64,000 bases of DNA from Opisthocomus hoazin. Taxonomy: Eukaryota; Chordata; Aves; Opisthocomiformes; Opisthocomidae. Shown one piece after another: positions 1-10,240 of this stretch. How positions within the stretch are numbered: position 1 is the stretch's first letter; every line of letters begins with the position of its first letter. The position numbers and the translations under genes were made by a program. The stretch covers positions 22,119,115 through 22,183,114 of the forward strand of contig NC_134429.1 of the NCBI RefSeq assembly GCF_030867145.1. Direction: 5' to 3'. The notes below the pieces were generated by a model. It ran no database searches. It saw only the letters and a list, made by a program, of their open reading frames with translations, and was not told where the DNA came from.

Positions 1-924
1 GCGCCCGGCGGCCGGGCATGCGCGGTGGCGCCCGGCGGCCGGGCATGCGCGGTGGCGCCCGGCGGCCGGGCATGCGCGGTGGCGCCCGGCGGCCGGGCAT
101 GCGCGGTGGCGCCCGGCGGCCGGGCATGCGCGGTGGCGCCCGGCGGCCGGGCATGCGCGGTGGCGCCCGGCGGCCGGGCATGCGCGGTGGCGCCCGGCGG
201 CCGGGCATGCGCGGTGGCGCCCGGCGGCCGGGCATGCGCGGTGGCGCCCGGCGGCCGGGCATGCGCGGTGGCGCCCGGCGGCCGGGCATGCGCGGTGGCG
301 CCCGGCGGCCGGGCATGCGCGGTGGCGCCCGGCGGCCGGGCATGCGCGGTGGCGCCCGGCGGCCGGGCATGCGCGGTGGCGCCCGGCGGCCGGGCATGCG
401 CGGTGGCGCCCGGCGGCCGGGCATGCGCGGTGGCGCCCGGCGGCCGGGCATGCGCGGTGGCGCCCGGCGGCCGGGCATGCGCGGTGGCGCCCGGCGGCCG
501 GGCATGCGCGGTGGCGCCCGGCGGCCGGGCATGCGCGGTGGCGCCCGGCGGCCGGGCATGCGCGGTGGCGCCCGGCGGCCGGGCATGCGCGGTGGCGCCC
601 GGCGGCCGGGCATGCGCGGTGGCGCCCGGCGGCCGGGCATGCGCGGTGGCGCCCGGCGGCCGGGCATGCGCGGTGGCGCCCGGCGGCCGGGCATGCGCGG
701 TGGCGCCCGGCGGCCGGGCATGCGCGGTGGCGCCCGGCGGCCGGGCATGCGCGGTGGCGCCCGGCGGCCGGGCATGCGCGGTGGCGCCCGGCGGCCGGGC
801 ATGCGCGGTGGCGCCCGGCGGCCGGGCATGCGCGGTGGCGCCCGGCGGCCGGGCATGCGCGGTGGCGCCCGGCGGCCGGGCATGCGCGGTGGCGCCCGGC
901 GGCCGGGCATGCGCGGTGGCGCCC
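1..924. repeat. 27-bp GC-rich satellite array, about 34 copies
   Basis: A 27-bp unit repeats about 34 times with no difference that I can see, starting at the first base of the window, so the array probably continues outside it. Each unit contains six CpG dinucleotides, the inverted pair GCCCGG/CCGGGC separated by CGG (a 6-bp-stem hairpin), and an alternating purine-pyrimidine stretch GCATGCGCG. The period is divisible by three, so two plus-strand frames stay open for over 300 codons; these are artefacts and not genes. The last unit breaks off near 924 at CGCCCACCTTG. Perfect homogeneity implies recent expansion or ongoing homogenisation. I do not recognise the unit as a named avian satellite. 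Confidence 0.97.
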
Positions 925-1019
925 ACCTTGTTGCGCAGGTCGAGCTGTATTTTGTTGCCGGTTTCGTGCGTTTTCTGGCGGGATTCGCGGTGTGCGCTTT
1001 TAAGTAGTTACACCTTTTA
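925..1019. other. Unassigned junction between satellite and ERV
   Basis: About 95 bases with no repeat of the 27-bp unit and no recognisable coding content. It ends where integrase similarity on the minus strand starts. Nothing further can be said from the sequence. Confidence 0.4.
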
Positions 1020-1603
1020 ATTAGATCATTTGTTCTCTGTAATATTCTATTCACTTGAGCATAGTAGGGAGTATGAAAAACCCCCTTGACTCCTTCCTCA
1101 GTGGCCTAGTCTGGGACTCTTTTGGCGGAAAAGTGTGAGCCCTTATCTGTTTGGATTGATTGGGGAAGGAGCTGAATCATCCCTTTAGGGCTTGAACTGT
1201 ATTTTTTTTCTGTGGCATGGGCGAATGCCTCTGCTTGCACAAGCCCAGATACCACTCCAACTCCCACTACTATGTGTTTCTTTCCCTCGGGTTTTTGGAA
1301 AGTGGCAATATAATCTACTTGCCAGGTTTCCCACAGTCCCTTCCTGCTTTTAGTGTCTAAGGGAGGTTGGTCTAAGGGGTGTTTGTCAAGTTGACTACGA
1401 CACAGGTTACATGCAGAAATACAAGTGTGACACCTTTCCTTGGTAACGAGCCAGCCTCGAGCGTGCGCCTCACAGTAGAGATCTTTACTTCCTGTATGCC
1501 TTCTTTTAACGTGCAGCCATTCAGGTAATTTTTCCGAATTTTCCGTTATTGGATCATTTTGTAGGGGAGCTAAATGGGATAGTTCATCTACTTTGTTGTT
1601 CCA
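1020..1603 (-). pseudogene. pol: ERV integrase, broken
   Basis: Minus-strand translation of about 1,500-1,390 shows the zinc-binding HHCC domain, with spaced His residues followed by CHTC and CNLC. The catalytic core follows: WQVDY places the first catalytic Asp at 1,313-1,315, and TDKGSHF places the second at 1,145-1,147. At the expected catalytic Glu the codon at 1,037-1,039 encodes Gln, so the DDE triad is lost. A TAG stop lies at 1,106-1,108 and a frame change separates the two Asp blocks. Sequence similarity fades near 1,020, before the C-terminal domain. Confidence 0.87.
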
Positions 1604-2143
1604 CTAGCTAGTTAGATCGCCTCCACTTCGATGGGAAGCTACCCAGGCTATGGCAAAACTTCCTTGTTTCGCAGTTCCTAGGATATCTTGCCATTTGTCC
1701 TTCTGCCATACAGGTATCTGATTTACCTCCCACCCATTTTGCTCCCATTCCCTGCACCCCTTAAAGACAGCAAAAGAGTCATTATAGATAGGAGAAGAGG
1801 ATTGAGCTTCATGTTGGAAATACGCTCCAGACTGCAACTAGTTCTCCTACTTGTGCACTACCTTCTCTTTCTCTTATGATTTTTTTCTTCAGTTCGAATC
1901 TGTAAAGCCACTGCCTGATATTTCCACACTTTCCCTTCATGTCTAGCTGAAGCATCAGTAAACCAAACTTTTAGTTGTTCAAAAAACAGAGGGGCAACTC
2001 ATATAACGGGATGGAGGATTATTTTTGTACTTAAGGGGAAATCTTCTTGTATAGTTAATTTTTTGTGTATACCCTCAGATACCTGCTGCAATTCTCATTT
2101 TGAGGTAGGTATTCGTATTTGGTCTAACGTTGTCAGAGTCTCA
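1604..2143 (-). pseudogene. pol: ERV RNase H region, broken
   Basis: The open piece 1,604-1,837 on the minus strand contains an IYNDSFAV motif, matching the third acidic residue block of retroviral RNase H, followed by a segment ending VASHRSGGDL that fits the C-terminal His-containing part of the domain. A TAG stop follows at about 1,613-1,617 before the integrase part. The stretch 1,840-2,143 has similarity to the polymerase/RNase H connection but no long open frame. RNase H removes the RNA strand of the RNA-DNA hybrid. The copy is dead. Confidence 0.75.
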
Positions 2144-2850
2144 TCAGGAATACACACGGCTCCTCCTTTCTACTAGATCCCTAAGAATTTTACCTCGAGG
2201 GGTAGGAGGTTGTACGTTTTCTGGTGAAATCTGCAGACCTAGCCCTTCTAGGTGTTTAATGACTGTGGCCTGCTCTTTGTGAACTGATGCTGCTCGCTTC
2301 CCCCCCCCCCCCCCCCCCATTAACACTTCGTCTATATACTGATAGATTTTTACCTCCTTATCCAGAGGGATTTTTTCTAATTCCCTTGCTAGGGCATGAT
2401 GTGCTAGGATAGGGGAGTGTTTAAGTCCTTGGGACAACCTAGTGAATGTATATTGTTGTCCTTTCCAAGTGAAAGCAAAGTGGGTTTGATGTTCAGATTG
2501 AAAGGGAACCATGAAAAACATGTTTCTAACATCAACAGTTGCTAAAATTGGGTGGCATGTTCCTGAATGGTGCTAATGAGCTCGGCTATGTAAGGCACAG
2601 CAGTGGTTAATGGTCCCATATTAGCATTTAAATGGCAATAACTGATAGCTGCCACTTCCCATTTGATTTTTGCACTGGCCAGACCTGGGAATTGTAAGGT
2701 GAGTGGGTGGGAACTATAACTCCTTGTTTCTGCAGTTCTGCTGGTATGGGTGCTATGCCTTCCCTAGCTCCTAATGGCAAAGAATACAGTTTTACATTAG
2801 TTAATTTGGAGGAGGGAAGAGGAGGGGCTGGGACTAGAAGCTGCAGATTT
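2144..2850 (-). pseudogene. pol: ERV reverse transcriptase, broken
   Basis: Read on the minus strand, the start (about 2,830-2,700) carries the fingers segment with a VQKSNGKW motif in one frame, and the adjacent palm sequence is in another frame, so at least one frameshift is present. The longest open piece (2,144-2,521) begins with MFFMVPFQ, a hallmark of the palm catalytic region. The YxDD box at about 2,327-2,338 reads YIDE: the second catalytic aspartate is replaced by glutamate. Immediately downstream, a run of 19 C on the plus strand translates as a string of glycines and has altered the local reading frame. The enzyme would have made viral cDNA; this copy cannot be functional. Confidence 0.88.
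2300..2318. repeat. Poly-C run inside ERV pol
   Basis: Nineteen consecutive C on the plus strand (G on the coding strand) directly after the YIDE box. Family relatives have only a short Gly-rich turn here, so this is likely slippage growth from a GG-rich codon pair, or an assembly/basecalling length error. Long homopolymers are unreliable in most sequencing data. Confidence 0.95.
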
Positions 2851-2869
2851 AATTTAGCTACTCCAAATG

Positions 2870-3770
2870 TCCAAGTGAGCTGGGTGGCAGCAAGGAGCAG
2901 CGTGGGGCGGGTGACTTCTCACAAGAGCAATGGTGATTTTGTGCCTCTTGGTATGTTAGGTACCAGAAGCGATGACGGCCGTGGCGTCAGAGTCTGGAAT
3001 GAGCAGATGAGCAGAGCACCGCAGCACTCGTGAGGCGGCAGCCTTTGTAGAAGAGGCTGGCGTTGGCTGCTGTGACGCTTACTGTCAGCAGTGTGTGTGG
3101 GTGTGTTTTTTTGTTTTTTATTTTATTTTTTTTTGCAGATGACGATGTGGAACCAGGCGACTGCAGGAGCATCCCCGTTAGCCAATGTCTTTTTCTTTTT
3201 TTGTTGAGGATGGGTGGATTCTGACCTCTGTCCTTCTGAAAGCGAAGTTGAGGGGGCTGGGAGGAGGGGACAAGGTTGGGAATTGCAGGGAAGGGTTGTG
3301 AAGTTAGTGTAGGGGAGAGGGCTGCTTGGGAGCAGGCCCCTTTGGGCAGGTGAAGGGACCTGCTTCATTGCAGCACGACGCTCGTGTGTGCTGGGCAGGG
3401 CATTTCCAGCCTGTGTCTGTGGTTTTGTGTTGTTTGTGTGGTCTGTCTTCTGCGCCGTAGACCCTCCTTGGGTCTTGACGTCCTAATTGCTCTTTGCACT
3501 CAAGGAGCTCGTTATGCACATCAGGCACCATCCCTAGTGTCTCGAATGCATGTACTCATCGGCATAGTGCCCGTTAGGCGCTTCTTTTCTTGTGTTGTGT
3601 GGCAGGGCTGGGCAGCTCCTGTCTCTGTCTTGTCACGTACCTTCCTCACGTCTTGATGTGTCTCCATAGCCCTTTGTGATCAGCAGGCACCTCGGCAGCT
3701 CTCCCAAGAGTCTCGAGTGCATCTCCTCATGGGCATAGCTCCAGTCAAGCCCTTTTAATCCTGCAATTAT
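2870..3770 (+). repeat. Diverged left-flank copy of the array monomer
   Basis: Recognisable but strongly diverged relative of the 3.46-kb unit: it has the same order of landmarks (GAGCTGGGTGGCAGC, then CTCTTGGTATGTTAG followed by GTACCAGAAGC, then TGGAATGAGCAG, then a T-rich tract ending GCAG before ATGACGATGTGG, then the ACTCATCGGCATAGTGCC block). It shares GTATGTTAGGTACCAGAAG with the right-flank copy at about 41,107, where the array units have GTATCTTAGGTAGCAGAAG. The two outer copies therefore look like an older type than the array units. A second, partial repeat of the ACTCATCGGCATAG-like block appears near 3,720-3,750. No protein is supported. Confidence 0.8.
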
Positions 3771-3774
3771 GTTT

Positions 3775-3895
3775 TGCTGCCACCGCTGTGGTGATTGCAC
3801 TGCTGCCGTGACACCGCTGCTGTTGTGATGCCGCCACTGTCGCTTTCATGCCACCGAGGCCTCTGTGATGCCGCCGCCGCCATGATGTTGCCGCA
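3775..3895 (+). repeat. Imperfect trinucleotide tract (GCC/GAT-rich)
   Basis: A run of triplet-like units built from GCC, GCT, GAT and CAC (for example TGATGCCGCCGCC near 3,868). It is imperfect, so it is old, and it links the monomer copy to the T-rich satellite that follows. Confidence 0.7.
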
Positions 3896-3899
3896 ATAA

Positions 3900-4400
3900 T
3901 ACAATTTCTCGAATGCCTAGTGCATTTAAAATGTTCTTTCTCTGCGTCATTTATTCCGTTTGTTTTTTTTATTATTTCTTGTGTTTCCTTAGTACTGTCA
4001 CTTTTAAAATTTTCTTCTTAAGTCCTCACTTTAGTTTGTCGTCTGTTTTTAATTTTTTCCTCATTTCTGTACTCCCTGTTGCTTTTAAAATTTTGTCTAC
4101 TTTTATCCCTTTTGCTGTGTTTATTTGTCTACCTTTATTTTTTAATTATTTCTTGTCTTTCCTTAGTGCCCTTGCTTTTTAAAATGTCTCTCTACATCTC
4201 TCTGTTATGTCTGTTTCATAAGTACTTCCTTCCCTAATGCGCATTGCTTTTTAAATGTTCTTCATATGCCTACCTTTTTCTTTTTGAAGTATTTATTTTT
4301 AGTTATTTCTTCTATTTCTCTCGCCCCCACTTTTTAGATTTTATTTTACGTCTCCATTTTAGTTCACTATCCCAGTATTTAAATTTTCTCCTCTATATTT
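3900..4400 (+). repeat. T-rich ~165-bp satellite, short left block
   Basis: About three degenerate units of the same T-rich repeat that fills 48-57 kb: landmarks such as TTTCCTTAGTGCCCTTGCTTT (split by variants) recur near 3,985 and 4,161, and TTTTAAAATTTTCTT and GTTTATTTGTCTACC occur in the expected positions. Hydrophobic open frames seen here are by-products of T-rich DNA. Confidence 0.75.
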
Positions 4401-5430
4401 TCTACAGCAAGTGGCTGTGGTGGTGTCTAGGGGAGGGGGTGATGATGGCCCCTGTTCCCGATGGGCTCCATTTGTGGGCTGGGGCAGCCCAGGTGGGACC
4501 CGTGAGGTGAGGATGGGGCTGGGCCAAGATGTTTAAAAGGCTGCAGGTGGGGATGGGCCAGGGTAGCCCAGGGTGGAGCCGGTGAGGTGAGGATGGGGCT
4601 GCCTCTGCTACGCCAAGGGGCTCTGGCTGGGGAGGTAGCTGCCTGGGCATGCCTGCCTGCAGGAGCTGGCTGGGGAGCAAATTGAAGGGGGTTCTGCAGG
4701 CAATGGGGGGTTCCAGCAAGGACCGGCCAGTCTCCGTGGTGAGGCAGGATTGCTCCCAGCCATCCCCGACGGACCACACCAGCAGCACACGGCTCCGGGA
4801 GCTCGGTGCCTCCATGGGCTGCATGTGAGCTGCCATGTGTCCAGGAAGCTTCGTGGGAAAGAAGTGTCGAGGCACCCGCTGCCTGCTCCTGGGTGGGTGA
4901 GAGTGGGACAGCCGGCACTGCAGATGAGGAAGGTGGCAGAGGCAGAGAGAGAAGCCTTGGGGCAGTGAAGGTCTCCTGCCAGTGTCAGGAGCTGTGGTGA
5001 GTCATGTGTTTGGGCCCATCCCTGCCACGCTTCTCCAGATCTCTGCCTGTCCCTGCCTCCATCTTCTTTTTGGGCTCTCTGGCTCCCCAGAATGTTTTGC
5101 TCTTCTGCCAACGTTGCCCTGTATCTTGTCGCCTTCTACGTTTTCTTTCTATGTCTCTCCCTTTCTGGCTCCCCACCTGCTATTGTTTCACTCTTCCCAC
5201 ACAGCCTTCTTCCCCGTTTTTGGGAAAATTGCACTTCTAAGTCTCCCTTTACCCAGTGACCTGTGTCTGTATTCGGTGACCGCCTCTGCTCTACGCCGTG
5301 TCGCTGCTCCGATGTCCTTTCCCTTGGGCTGTCTATCCAGCTCCCTCTCCCAATGTTTAAATTCTTACCCGTGTGACCTGTACCCCGTTGCTTTCTAAAT
5401 TTTCTGTCTGTGCCTACATTCAACTCATTC
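4400..5430 (+). repeat. Module A, copy 1
   Basis: This ~1-kb block matches 51,870-52,900 in the same orientation, about 47.5 kb away. Shared landmarks in order: GTGGCTG at the start, GGGCTCCA/GGGTTCCAGCTGTGGGC, GGCAGCCCAGGTG, CAGGAGCTGGC, CCAGCCATCCCCGAC/CGGAGCCATCCCCGAC, GCTGCATGTG, and GGTGAGTCATG followed by a CT-rich tail. The first part is G-rich on the plus strand and the tail is CT-rich. It contains the core element shared by four places in the window (4,925-5,005 here). No coding gene is convincing in either copy, because frames open in one are interrupted in the other. Confidence 0.82.
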
Positions 5431-5989
5431 CCTGTCTGTGTGTTTTATTTCTTCCTGCCTGTCCTCTACTTTGTCGCTTTTAAAATTTTTTTTTTTTCAG
5501 TGTCCTCATCTATTGAGTTTGCTGAGCCTATTTACGTCTTGGCTAAGTGATGTAAAGGATGGATTGTGCGCATATAATCCCTTAGACAAACTGTTTACCA
5601 AGTCCGGGGCAAAGTTTGGATCCAGCCGCACCTAGACTCCTCTCTGAGAAGGAGTTTAGAATGCAAGGGGGTCCATTCTGAACCTCATGGCTCCACGGAA
5701 GGGTATCCATGACAGTTTTGTCTGACCCTGTCTTCTACGCAATAGATAATGCAGTGTACTTTGCCATTGAAGCTTGTTCAACCACTGTCACATATACTAT
5801 CAAATTTTGTTAAATTGCTGTTATGTATCAAGAAACATTTTGTTGCTTCTCTGTTATGAATGCAGCGCATCATTCCGTCTGTGACATCTGCCTACTTTTT
5901 TTTGCCTTTGCTCTCTTTAATGATTTCTTCTCTTGCTTCTTTGCCATCACTCTTTAGATTGTCTTTCTCTGTTTTAGTTCGCCATCACT
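5431..5989. other. Unassigned, mostly single-copy-looking stretch
   Basis: After a T-run near 5,483-5,498, the sequence from 5,520 to 5,870 is not pyrimidine-biased and matches nothing else in the window. Features such as AGGATGGATTGTGCGCATAT and the balanced base composition could suit an old LTR remnant, but no TG/CA ends, polyadenylation signal or duplicated target site can be shown. Confidence 0.35.
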
Positions 5990-7600
5990 ATTTTTTCTCT
6001 CTGATTCAGACAGAACCCTTCCTCAGGATTCCTCTGTGCCCCAGAGCTCTCCTGCCTTATTCACTGCCATCTAGCATGTCTCCATTCAGTTGCTCGTCCC
6101 CTGAGGACATCTGTACATTGCTGGAACACCCTCTGGAGTTTTGCGTCTTGTCCCAGAGCCACTCTGTCTCTCTTTCACTCCCTGAACCCTTCCCTTGTTG
6201 TCATTGTACTTCCCAAGGCCATCCTCGTGCCCCGCAGCATTCCTTTGTCTCTGTAGCACACTTTGCACCCTTCTCCCTCCCTAAGAACCTTTCCTGATGC
6301 CATCTTTCATCTCCAGAACACTCTTGTTGTCCTCTACGCTAGCTAGCATACCTCCGTTCAGTCCCTGGTCACCTGATGACATCTGTAGTCTGTTCAAATC
6401 CCCTCTGGACTACTTCATTGTGTCCTCAAGCTGCCTTTTGTCTGTCCCTCTCGGAACCCCTCTGTTGCCGTCACGTCATGTAGTGCTTTGGGTGGGGCCA
6501 TCTTTGAGCCACAGAACGCTCATTTGTTGCTCTACGCTCTCTAGGATTCCTGTATTCAGTCCTCAGCCACCTCAGACCATATGTACTCTGCTCAGATGGT
6601 CACCCGAGTTCCTCTGTGTGATCCCCAAGCCTTCCTTTGTCCAACAGCACCCCACCCCTCAACGCCCCTCTTATCACAGTCCTGATGCTTCCCCGAGACA
6701 TTCCTCAATCTCCACAGCACCTTGTAACGCTTAATCTCCCTTTCCATCTCTCTTGTTCCGTCCTTTTTGTTCTTTGCTACAAGCGCTCCTTTATTTTTCC
6801 CTGCCATCGTGGGTGTCTCAGTTTGGTTCCTCTCTGTTATCTCTAGTTTGCCTAGATGCCCTCCTGAGACTCCGAGGCTCTCACTGTGTCTCCATGACTT
6901 CTTTTCTTACCTTGCCCCCTCCTAATTCTTCTGCTCTCTAGAACAATGTCTTTTGAGTCCTTTCTTGTACTCCGCAGCACTCTTGTAGCACTTTAGCTCC
7001 CTTTTGGTTTTCTCTGTTTGTGCTCTTCAGAGCGCTCTTATCTTACTCTTTGCTATTTAGCATGCCTTTGTGCAGCCCCCCTGCCCCCTGATGACATCTG
7101 TACTTTGTTGAAATCCCCTTTGGAGTTCCTCCTTGTTATCTCTAAGGCCTCTTTGGTCTCAGGTCTCCTCTGCTCCCTTTGCTGAGCTCTTGCAACACAT
7201 CACCTGTGCCTTAGAGCCCCGTTTTTGCTTGTGAGGGCACTTTGCACCCCTCTTTTCCTCTCAGAACCCTTCCCGAGTCTGCATCCATTGCCCCAGTTCA
7301 TCTTTCTGTCCTGTCATCCATTTGGTGCTCCTTGATTCAGTCCCCAGACAACATCTGTCCTTTGTTCAATTCTGTTTTGAGCTCACCACATCCCTGAGAT
7401 CTCATTGGTCTCTCGGGACTGCTGTAATCCATGTGACGATGCCTCCCGTTCTACCGGAATCTTTTCCAAAGCCATCGTAGTGCCCCAGAGCAGTATTTTT
7501 GTTTTTTGTCTTGTCGTATATTTCTGTTTGGTATCTGGTATGGCAAAGATGTCCATCGTCAGCTCAGATCTCCTCTTCAGTTTTGCAGAGAAGGCGATAG
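5990..7600 (+). repeat. Degenerate ~200-270-bp tandem repeat
   Basis: A landmark of the type CTGATGACATCTGTAC followed by a TTG-rich segment and CTCTGGAGTTCC recurs near 6,102, 6,369, 6,569, 7,083 and 7,345, with spacing of about 200-270 bases where adjacent copies are recognisable. Between these, phrases such as CTGAACCCTTCC, CTCTACGCTAGCTAGCAT and GCCATC...CCCCAGAGC recur in the same order. The repeat is CT-rich and old, with many substitutions and indels. No gene is supported. Confidence 0.65.
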
Positions 7601-9429
7601 CCTTCATCTCTTTTTATTGACATATCTCCCATGGTGGTTCTTTGTTGTGTTCTGCAATTTAATTTGTTCTATCTACTTAGGTGTTAATTAGGCCACTTCA
7701 TATAATTTTCTGATCTGTTTCTTATATTTCCATGGGTTTTTTCTGTTTTCTGTCCTTTGGGACTCATCTAGTTCTCTTAAGGCAGTCAGTCAGAGAGACT
7801 TTCAAGGTGGCTCTGAATCATCGGCTATTTAGAGTAAATAATTTACTTAGCAACCAGAGTTACTATATTCTTACAGGATCTAATTCTGCTTTGTCATTCA
7901 GTCCTATCCGGAAAATACTTCTGGTGGAATTTAGGTAGCATGCGTGGTCTTGCTAGAAATTAAAAGTAAGCCCGTAGCATTTTGGGTGTTTTATAGGAAA
8001 AGTAAGCACGTATATTTTGATAATAATATTGTTACTGCATTTAATGAACTACTTTCTTGCGTAGCTTAGTAGGACATCTATCTTCTTCTGTCTACACCCC
8101 AGACAAATGAGGTTTAACTACTTATTAGGTCACGTTGGTGATGCAACAGAGATAGTTATAGTAAAAGAGCAGGCATTGTTGTTTTCAGTAAGGGTCAATT
8201 TCTCTGGTCAAGGCTTTGTACGCTTTAAATTTAAGGCAGATGAGAAAACTTACTGCTGCTCCTCCGGCTGCCTTAATGTCTTTTGGTGGTTCATCCCTCC
8301 CCTTTCCCAGGGGACTGTGGGAAGGGTGGTGGGCGAGGCTCAGCCTCTGATCAGGGAGCTCATTCCACTCCTGGCTTTCTTTGGTCTTAGTGCTCTGCTG
8401 TTCCTTCAGTTGATTACAACTTTTGAGCTGTCTAAGCTACCCAGGGAGATCTATTTTGATATTTAGAGAAGCAGAGGTGTCTGTTTGAGGTAAGACGTTC
8501 GGGACGAGTCAAGGCTCAGCAGCAGATCTAGTAGAGAATATATTTATCTGCACCTTTTTTTTCAGGTCAGTAATTTTTTATGGAGAATTCAGGGTTGGCA
8601 AGATTGTTTAACAGAATAGATTGTTCTTTTTATTCTAGGTGCATTACACTATCCTGGAACTCCTGACTTGATTGAAGATGGAACGTTGGTTTTTTTCACT
8701 AGTTTTGCTCTATACTGTGTAACTTGCTGGCATTGCATCTCTTAGTTGGACTGATGAGATTATCTTGCAGGGGTTAAGGTGAGCATCTTGTATGCATCTG
8801 TACAGAGATTGAGCATTTCTCAAGAAAGTGGCAAGGACAGAAGGCATAGTATCTTTTAGAGTATGGGACAGCTCATTGCCTTTCCCAATTGCTCAGAGGA
8901 CTCTGTTGTCCCTTGAAACTTTGTAGCTCAAGGCAGGCCCCTCATAGATTATAAACATCAGGGTTTCACTTACTCTGTGGGCCTGTAGCAAAGCCCCAAG
9001 GCTGCGGGAAGGTATAAGGTGGGCGATGCCTGCAGAACGCAGGGTGTGGCTCAGAGGAACAGCTCCTGAGGAGTGGCCGATGCGGGGGGTTCAGGGGTGC
9101 AAATACCGGGAAGGAGCTGTCAGGAGGCTGTGGGATTCTTTCTTTGACAGTTCAGGAGCAGAGAAGGGGATTCTAAACTTTTGAGACGAGGGGATGGTTG
9201 AGGAAGGGAGGAGGGTTCATCAGCCTCTCTCAGTTTAGTTTTGCAGTCACAATTGGATGTCAATGAGGTCTGTCTGGTTTAAGTCTCCCTGCAGCTGACA
9301 GGTAGTTATGACACAGTCACAAGAGATGAAGTGTGAATTCTCTGGGCCTCAGCATCTCAAGATAGAGGACTTAATGTCAGGCCTTTGAATCTCAAAGGTG
9401 TTAAGGCTTGTATGTGAAGAGCTTAGTGT
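7601..9429. other. No recognisable gene or repeat
   Basis: About 1.8 kb of base-balanced sequence with no repeat shared with the rest of the window and no recognisable coding similarity. One 119-codon frame (8,107-8,466, plus) starts MRFNYLLGHVGD; it resembles no family I know, has no upstream signal, and is of a length expected by chance in non-coding DNA. The region may be intronic or intergenic. Confidence 0.45.
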
Positions 9430-10240
9430 TCTTTTGTGTTTGTTTTTTTAATGGCAGGCTGTAGTTGGACTCTAGGTGGCGTTCTTGAACGGAAACGAGA
9501 CCTTTGGAATTATTAAGTTATTGGTCAGCATTGGGGTAACTTCTACAATATGTCTTTTGCAGATGCAGAGAAACGAGCCGTGCGCCAAAGGGTGATGGAG
9601 GAGAGGTGAGCAGAGCGTCGCAAGAAGGTGGGTTTACATGTGGTGTCAGAGGACAGATGTGCTTTTAGGTTTTGATTTTTCTTTTTAATTTTGAAGGTGC
9701 CAAGCAATGAGAGAATCGGGGATATGGGCACCGGAGGCGACTCGGGCAAGGTGAGCCACGACTAGTGGCCTGAAGTAGCAGCTGTGGGCTGGGTTGGTGT
9801 CTAAGAGCAACGAATCCTGCGGCAACTCAGTGAGGTGCTTCTCTTTTGGTTTTGCAGGGGCTGCGCGGGCAGCTTTTGGCATTGGACAACTGTTTGAGGT
9901 GAGCTGGGGTGGTAGAGAGGAGGAGCGTGGGGTGGGTGACTTGTCATGGGCGCAAGGGTAATTTTGTGTCTCTTGGTATCTTAGGTAGCAGAAGCGATGA
10001 TGGCTACAGCATCCAATTCTGGAATGAGCAAGTGAGTGGAGCACCCTGGTGCCTCTGAGGGGTTTGTTGTGGAAGAGGTTGGCATTGGTCAATGTGATAT
10101 GGTCATCACTGTTTGTGGGGTGTGGTTGCTTTCTTATTTTTTTTCAGATGACAAAGTGGAACCTGTTGACTGCAGTAGCCAATGTGTTTTTTATCAGGGA
10201 TGGATTCTGACCCCTGCCCGTCCGAAAGCTAAGTTGAGGG
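9430..10240 (+). repeat. Diverged, internally deleted monomer copy at left edge of array
   Basis: From GGCAGGCTGTAGTTGG (about 9,457) the sequence follows the array unit at about 11,157 but with many differences, through ATGCAGAGAAACGAGC and GACTCGGGCAAGGTGAGCC. It then jumps to the equivalent of about 13,230 in unit 1 (CAACTCAGTGAGG, then GTTTTGCAGGGGCTG), so roughly 1.75 kb of the unit is absent. It continues through TATCTTAGGTAGCAGAAGC to a T-rich tract ending CAG at ATGACAAAGTGGAACC. At 10,241 divergence stops abruptly and near-identity with the array begins. The missing part is either a deletion here or a later insertion/duplication that created the long unit. Confidence 0.82.

Larger units (their letters stand above)
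1020..2850 (-). mobile_element. Decayed endogenous retrovirus, pol fragment only
   Basis: On the minus strand, reverse transcriptase, RNase H and integrase similarity occur in retroviral order from about 2,850 down to 1,020. No LTR, gag, protease or env was found around it, so this is an internal fragment. The upstream limit lies near 2,790-2,850, and by 2,870 the sequence is a copy of the monomer found in the large array. The fragment has frameshifts, stop codons and a 19-base C run. The reverse transcriptase and integrase motifs fit an avian ERV, but I cannot assign its class with confidence; it differs clearly from the class I-like element at the right end of the window. Confidence 0.88.

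Noticed and set aside
18-1020. Two plus-strand open frames of about 330 codons
   Set aside because: Both are translations of the 27-bp satellite, whose period is a multiple of three. The codons repeat every nine residues and no real protein features are present.
8107-8466. 119-codon frame as a possible small gene
   Set aside because: No recognisable domain, no flanking splice or promoter evidence, and the length is within chance expectation for 1.8 kb of balanced sequence.
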